Assembly (NCBI RefSeq): GCF_003696265.1
Contig: NZ_RFFH01000005.1
Location: forward strand, 124,001 to 188,000
DNA length: 64,000 nt
Direction of reading: 5' to 3'
Source: Nocardia stercoris
GTDB taxonomy: Bacteria; Actinomycetota; Actinomycetes; Mycobacteriales; Mycobacteriaceae
A program made the translations under genes and the position numbers. Below, piece after piece: positions 60,400 through 64,000 of this stretch. The notes below the pieces were generated by a model. That model saw nothing but the letters and a program-made list of their open reading frames with translations. It made no database searches and was not told the origin of the DNA. Position 1 is the first letter of the stretch; each line of letters opens with the position of its first letter.

Positions 60400-60855
60400 G
60401 TGAGCGAGCACAAAGACCCGGGTTACGGGGAGAGCGCGGCCGAGACGACGTCGGTGTTCCGCGCGGACTTCCTGAGCGAGGTCGACGCGTCGCGCTCCGG
60501 TGAGCAGCAGACCGGTGAGACTCCGGTGCAGGGTGTCGAGGGCCTGCCGCCGGGTGCGGCCCTGTTGGTGGTCAAGCGTGGTCCGAACGCCGGTTCGCGG
60601 TTCCTGCTGGACCAGCCCACGACGTCCGCCGGGCGGCACCCCGACAGCGACATCTTTCTCGACGATGTCACCGTCAGCCGCAGGCACGCGGAGTTCCGGC
60701 AGGACGACGACACCTTCCAGGTGGTCGACGTCGGCAGCCTGAACGGGACCTACGTCAACCGGGAGCCGGTGGACTCCTCGGAGCTGCAGAACGGCGACGA
60801 GGTGCAGATCGGCAAGTTCCGCCTGGTGTTCCTGACCGGTCCGAAGGCTTCCTGA
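60400..60855 (+). CDS. garA: FHA-domain regulator GarA
   Basis: A 151-residue protein with the phosphorylation motif ETTSVFR at 15-21 (Thr16/Thr17, targets of PknB/PknG in mycobacteria) and a C-terminal FHA domain with TSAGRHPDSDIFLDD, VSRRHAEF and GSLNGTYVN. Unphosphorylated GarA controls 2-oxoglutarate dehydrogenase and glutamate dehydrogenase. GTG at 60400 follows GAGGAGGAGAGCAAGG. Confidence 0.96.
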   Translation: MSEHKDPGYGESAAETTSVFRADFLSEVDASRSGEQQTGETPVQGVEGLPPGAALLVVKRGPNAGSRFLLDQPTTSAGRHPDSDIFLDDVTVSRRHAEFRQDDDTFQVVDVGSLNGTYVNREPVDSSELQNGDEVQIGKFRLVFLTGPKAS

Positions 60856-60871
60856 CCCGGGCCGGCGCGAG

Positions 60872-61699
60872 ATGAGTGGTGCGGCGCAGTGGGCCCGGGG
60901 AGGACTGTCGATCGGTTCCGTGCTGGACCTGCTGCGCCCGGACTTTCCGGATATCACCATCTCGAAGATCCGCTTCCTCGAATCGGAGGGGCTGATCTGC
61001 CCGGAGCGCACGCCTTCGGGTTACCGCCGCTTCTCCGTCACCGATGTGGAGCGGCTGAAGTTCGTCCTCACCGCGCAGCGGGACCAGTACCTGCCGCTGA
61101 AGGTGATCAAGGAACAGCTGGAAGCGATCGACAGCGGTGCCGCGACGCTCGGGGTGCGCGAGGCGCGCGCCCGAGCGCACGGCACCGCCGCGGTCGCGGC
61201 GCCGGAATTCGGTGCCACCGGGACCGGGCGCGCGCACGTCGTGCGCCCGGCCACCGAACTGTCCGCCCCGCGCAGGCTGGGCGTCGTGCCGGGTGAGGTG
61301 TCCCCGGACGAGTTCCGGGTCGACCACGAGATCCGCATGACCCGCGACGACCTGCTGACGCAGGCCGGAATCTCCGACCAATTCCTGACCGAGCTGATCA
61401 AGGCCGGTCTCGTCACCCCGGGCGCCGCCGGGTATTTCGATACCGAGGCCGTCGTGCTGGCCCGCACCGCGCGGGCGCTGAGCGAGTTCGGCCTCGAGGC
61501 CCGCCACCTGCGCGCGTTCAAGCTGGCGGCCGACCGTGAGGCGGCCATGGTGGCCCAGATCGCGGCGCCGATCGCCAAGGGTCGCGACGCGGATGCCCGG
61601 GCGCGCGCCGAGGAAACCGTCCGCGAACTCGCGGCATTGTCGCTGACGCTGCACACCAGCCTGGTGAAGGCGGCGGTGCGAGCGGCCCTCGGCGGCTGA
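60872..61699 (+). CDS. ftsR: MerR-family regulator FtsR (Rv1828-like)
   Basis: 275 residues. The N-terminal winged helix has SIGSVLDLLRPDFPDITISK and LESEGLICPERTPSGYRRFS. A second DNA-binding-like domain follows at about 150-200 (TRDDLLTQAGISDQFLTELI), the two-domain arrangement of Rv1828. In Corynebacterium the homologue activates ftsZ. It lies 16 bp after garA. Confidence 0.93.
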   Translation: MSGAAQWARGGLSIGSVLDLLRPDFPDITISKIRFLESEGLICPERTPSGYRRFSVTDVERLKFVLTAQRDQYLPLKVIKEQLEAIDSGAATLGVREARARAHGTAAVAAPEFGATGTGRAHVVRPATELSAPRRLGVVPGEVSPDEFRVDHEIRMTRDDLLTQAGISDQFLTELIKAGLVTPGAAGYFDTEAVVLARTARALSEFGLEARHLRAFKLAADREAAMVAQIAAPIAKGRDADARARAEETVRELAALSLTLHTSLVKAAVRAALGG

Positions 61700-61790
61700 A
61701 TGCTGGCGCTAGACTCGGTGTTACGACCGGCCGGCGAGGTGGGAGATCGAGTGTGTGCGCGGCCGGTACGAGTGTCAGCGAGGAGCGGCC

Positions 61791-62264
61791 ATGAGTGAGA
61801 TGCGTGTGATCGGCATCCGTGTCGAGCAGCCCCAGAATCAGCCCGTGCTGTTGTTGCGCGAGGTGTCGGGCGACCGCTACCTGCCGATCTGGATCGGGCA
61901 AGCCGAGGCGACCGCGATCGTGCTGGAGCAGGAGGGTGTCACGCCGATCCGGCCGCTGACCCACGACCTGATCAAGATCCTGATCCACGATCTGGGTCAC
62001 ACCCTCAAGGAGGTCCGCATCGTGGACCTGCAGGAGGGGACGTTCTACGCCGATCTGGTGTTCGAGAACGACCTGCGGATCTCGGCCCGGCCGTCGGATT
62101 CGGTGGCCATCGCGCTGCGGGTGGGCTGCCCGATCTATGCCGAGGAGCCGGTGCTCGAGGAGGCCGGGCTGGTGATGCCGGACGAGCGCGAGGACGAGGT
62201 GGAGAAGTTCAAGGAGTTCCTCGAGTCGGTGTCGCCGGACGACTTCAAGGCCACCGACAGCTAG
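61791..62264 (+). CDS. Bifunctional nuclease family protein (DUF151, Rv1829-like)
   Basis: 157 residues with LLLREVSGDRYLPIWIGQAE and the DUF151 core (FYADLVFENDLRISARPSDS, VAIALRVGCPIYAEEPVLEE). The plant homologue has DNase and RNase activity; the bacterial function is unproved. GGAG is six bases before the ATG at 61791. A hairpin follows directly after the gene. Confidence 0.92.
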   Translation: MSEMRVIGIRVEQPQNQPVLLLREVSGDRYLPIWIGQAEATAIVLEQEGVTPIRPLTHDLIKILIHDLGHTLKEVRIVDLQEGTFYADLVFENDLRISARPSDSVAIALRVGCPIYAEEPVLEEAGLVMPDEREDEVEKFKEFLESVSPDDFKATDS

Positions 62265-62278
62265 CTCGGGGTAGCTAC

Positions 62279-62310
62279 CCGCTGCCTGGGCTCGCCGGCC
62301 CGGGCAGCGG
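62279..62310 (+). terminator. Hairpin terminator after the DUF151 gene
   Basis: CCGCTGCCTGG (62279-62289) pairs with CCGGGCAGCGG (62300-62310) with one wobble, followed by TCGTTTCGG. It probably ends the garA-ftsR-nuclease transcript. Confidence 0.7.
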
Positions 62311-62777
62311 TCGTTTCGGTGCGGCTCGGGCCCTCTCGGCGGTCGGGTGGGTGCCGCGGATTTCCGGCTGGGGAGTAGCTGGGGGCAGCCGCGCGCCCGC
62401 TTCGTAAAACCGGACATATCAGGCCCATTGCCATGGGTCCGACTGTTCCGATTTTACTCGGGGTTTGAATTTGTTTACCCGCCAATGGGTTTCACCACTC
62501 TGGTACTAACGTGCCGGAAAATGATGTAATGCATTGGGGCACAAGTGAATTGGCTCGGCGATCACCACTCTAGGTTGTTGCTGCAACCCCCGGGCTAGCG
62601 GTCTTCTGTGGCTTGAAAATAGCCCCCGACCTGCGGCGTCATCAACCCTCGACCAAAGGTTGAGAAACACGCCGCGCGGGAAGTTTGAACGGCGGATCCG
62701 AGCACCGGACAATCGGGAGAGTAATCTCAGTAGGTATTCGGGCCGCTGGTCAGCGGCGATCCAGTAGGGAGTGGGCA
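62311..62777. other. Long leader region before the second merR gene
   Basis: The 467 bases hold no acceptable coding frame. The central part is AT-richer than the flanks. TCACCACTCT occurs at 62492-62501 and again at 62562-62571, exactly 70 bp apart, a possible pair of regulator sites. GGGAG at 62767-62771 is the ribosome binding site of the next gene. Confidence 0.4.
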
Positions 62778-63365
62778 GTGGGAGATCACACGGAGCAGGG
62801 GGCGCGCCCCGCCGCAGCTGTGCAGCCCGGGCTCTTCCCCGACGACACCGCGCCCGACGAGATGGTGGGCTACCGGGTCCCGAGCGCGTGTCAGGTGGCC
62901 GGTATCACCTACCGCCAGCTCGACTACTGGGCCCGCACCGGCCTGGTCGTCCCGTCGATCCGGACGGCGTCGGGTTCGGGGAGTCAGCGGCTCTACTCGT
63001 TCAAGGACATCCTGGTCCTCAAGATCGTCAAGCGCCTGCTCGACGCCGGGATCTCGCTGCAGAACATCCGCATCGCGGTCGATCACCTGCGCAGCCGCGG
63101 CGTCGAGGACCTGGCCGGCATCACCCTGTTCTCCGACGGCGTCACCGTCTACGAGTGCACCTCCGCCGAAGAGGTCGTCGACCTGCTACAGGGCGGTCAG
63201 GGCGTCTTCGGGATCGCGGTCAGCGGCGCGATGCGCGAACTGACCGGCGCGATCGCCGCCTTCCCGGCCGAGCGGGCCGAATCCCAGCCCGGCGCGGCGG
63301 GCGACCGTCCCGAAGACGAGCTGGCGTTCCGGCGCAAGGTCCGGATGGACCGCCGCACCGGCTAG
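62778..63365 (+). CDS. MerR-family regulator (Rv1830-like)
   Basis: 195 residues with the winged-helix region YRVPSACQVAGITYRQLDYW, RTGLVVPSIRTASGSGSQRL and YSFKDILVLKIVKRLLDAG. The C-terminal half is a dimer/effector domain (VEDLAGITLFSDGVTVYE). In mycobacteria the homologue affects cell division. GTG at 62778, with GGGAG six bases upstream, is the preferred start. Confidence 0.92.
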   Translation: MGDHTEQGARPAAAVQPGLFPDDTAPDEMVGYRVPSACQVAGITYRQLDYWARTGLVVPSIRTASGSGSQRLYSFKDILVLKIVKRLLDAGISLQNIRIAVDHLRSRGVEDLAGITLFSDGVTVYECTSAEEVVDLLQGGQGVFGIAVSGAMRELTGAIAAFPAERAESQPGAAGDRPEDELAFRRKVRMDRRTG

Positions 63366-63415
63366 CGGCGCGGATCACATCCGGTTCGGACGGGCCGGAA
63401 TCGAGACCGGAACCA

Positions 63416-63437
63416 CACCCCGGCGCGGGCCGGGGTG
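63416..63437 (+). terminator. Hairpin terminator after merR
   Basis: CACCCCGG (63416-63423) and CCGGGGTG (63430-63437) pair perfectly around a six-base loop, 50 bases after the merR stop and before the glycine riboswitch. Confidence 0.65.
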
Positions 63438-63481
63438 GATAGACCGGCCCGGCGCATGGCTTAGACTGAAAATGCGTCGCC

Positions 63482-63682
63482 ACCGTGCGGGAGAGTTCCG
63501 GATTCGTTCCGGGCGCCGAAGGAGCAGCACCTCCCCGTCAATCTCTCAGGCATCAGGGACCGTGCGGATGTTCGGCGCCTCTGGAAAGTGGTGGGCCGAG
63601 ATCGTGCGGGCCACCCGCCCATGGGGAAAGGGAGCGTCGCGTGCGCCCCGAATCTCTCAGGCTCCACGACAGAGGGGGAGGG
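63482..63682 (+). promoter_or_regulatory. Tandem glycine riboswitch
   Basis: Two aptamers in series precede gcvP. The first (about 63486-63568) has GCGGGAGAGTTCC, GCGCCGAAGGAGCA and AATCTCTCAGGC; the second (about 63578-63682) begins with CCTCTGGA, contains AATCTCTCAGGC again and closes with ACAGAGGGGG. This matches the gcvT-type motif, which switches on glycine cleavage genes when glycine is bound. The terminal CCTCTGGA/ACAGAGG pairing is visible. Confidence 0.93.
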
Positions 63683-63744
63683 CCCGACTCAGCCGACCCG
63701 TCCTCCCGTAGCGACGGCCGGCCCGCCCCACCTCTGGAGCCGTC

Positions 63745-64000
63745 ATGACTCGATCCTTCGCCGACCGCCACATCGGCCCCGATGCCCGCGAGGTCGACAC
63801 GATCCTCGCCACCGTGGGTGCCACGTCGCTGGACGAGCTGGCGCAGCGCGCGGTCCCGGCCGCCATCCTCGACACCGCCGACGGCAACGGACTTCAGGTG
63901 CTGCCGCCCGCCGCCACCGAACACGAAGTGCTCGCGGAACTGGCCGAGCTGGCCGGCGCGAACACGGTCGCCACCTCCATGATCGGCCTCGGCTACTACG
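63745..64000 (+). CDS. gcvP: Glycine dehydrogenase (decarboxylating) GcvP, 5' part
   Basis: The frame begins at ATG 63745, seven bases after GGAG, and is open to the window edge. The N-terminus TRSFADRHIGPDAREVDTIL and the later TVATSMIGLGYY are typical of the P protein, a PLP enzyme that decarboxylates glycine and passes the aminomethyl group to GcvH. The PLP lysine lies outside the window. Control by the riboswitch just upstream is expected. Confidence 0.95.
   Translation, partial: MTRSFADRHIGPDAREVDTILATVGATSLDELAQRAVPAAILDTADGNGLQVLPPAATEHEVLAELAELAGANTVATSMIGLGYY

Overview
The window is high-GC actinobacterial DNA. The gene content points to a mycolic-acid-containing member of the Mycobacteriales, most likely Nocardia. 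The supporting genes are an MspA-type porin, a cholesterol-oxidase-like GMC enzyme (ChoD type), a two-domain fatty acyl-CoA reductase (AcrA1 type), a relative of M. tuberculosis Rv2716, several XRE/DUF397-type regulatory genes, and a gcvH-garA-merR-nuclease-merR-gcvP block in the mycobacterial order. Genus is inferred from recognised families; no database search was run.

Layout. (1) 1-9.2 kb: the 3' end of an XRE/MmyB regulator, a 43-residue peptide gene with its own promoter, RBS and hairpin, a nucleoside deaminase, an alkylsulfatase, a Rieske oxygenase, a secreted protein, a 904-residue LuxR-type ATPase regulator and fdhD. (2) 9.2-30.1 kb: mixed metabolic and cell-envelope genes. These include a PhzF-like protein, a patatin, a PadR/Baeyer-Villiger pair, esterases, a DUF3533 membrane protein, an HNH-like lipoprotein, a DUF397/XRE cassette flanked by two small genes that share an identical promoter element, a secreted lipase, an ABC1 kinase, a cutinase, a lipoprotein 5'-nucleotidase and acyl-CoA reductase. 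(3) 30.4-55.7 kb: an exopolysaccharide locus. (4) 55.8-59.1 kb: PAP2 phosphatase, a NERD-like membrane protein and ChoD. (5) 59.2-64 kb: the conserved pgsA2-gcvH-garA-ftsR-bfn-merR-gcvP block, with a tandem glycine riboswitch before gcvP, which runs off the end.

The exopolysaccharide locus is the most interesting part. It encodes a Wzx/Wzy-type assembly line: a WcaJ-like initiating transferase, five glycosyltransferases, a pyruvyl transferase, a Wzx-like flippase, a Wzy-like polytopic protein and a Wzz-type chain-length protein. It also holds tailoring enzymes (tandem GNAT, PLP aminotransferase, Tat-lipoprotein beta-helix) and a sugar-nucleotide module (cytidylyltransferase, PIG-L deacetylase, SDR epimerase, two C-methyltransferase-like proteins, 3,5-epimerase). 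Ten genes from 44,821 down to 30,389 form one tightly packed minus-strand operon, most of them with overlapping stop and start codons. Two members are unusual: the flippase carries about 600 residues of Thr/Pro/Gly-rich tandem repeats before its membrane domain, and the chain-length protein carries a tyrosine-kinase-like domain that has lost its ATP-binding motifs.

A second notable system lies at 18.8-21.2 kb. An identical 17-bp sequence occurs twice, each time overlapping the -35 box of a similarly spaced promoter driving a small minus-strand gene. A relaxed, dyad-symmetric copy lies upstream of the DUF397 gene, which suggests a small local regulon of the XRE/DUF5753 regulator encoded between them.
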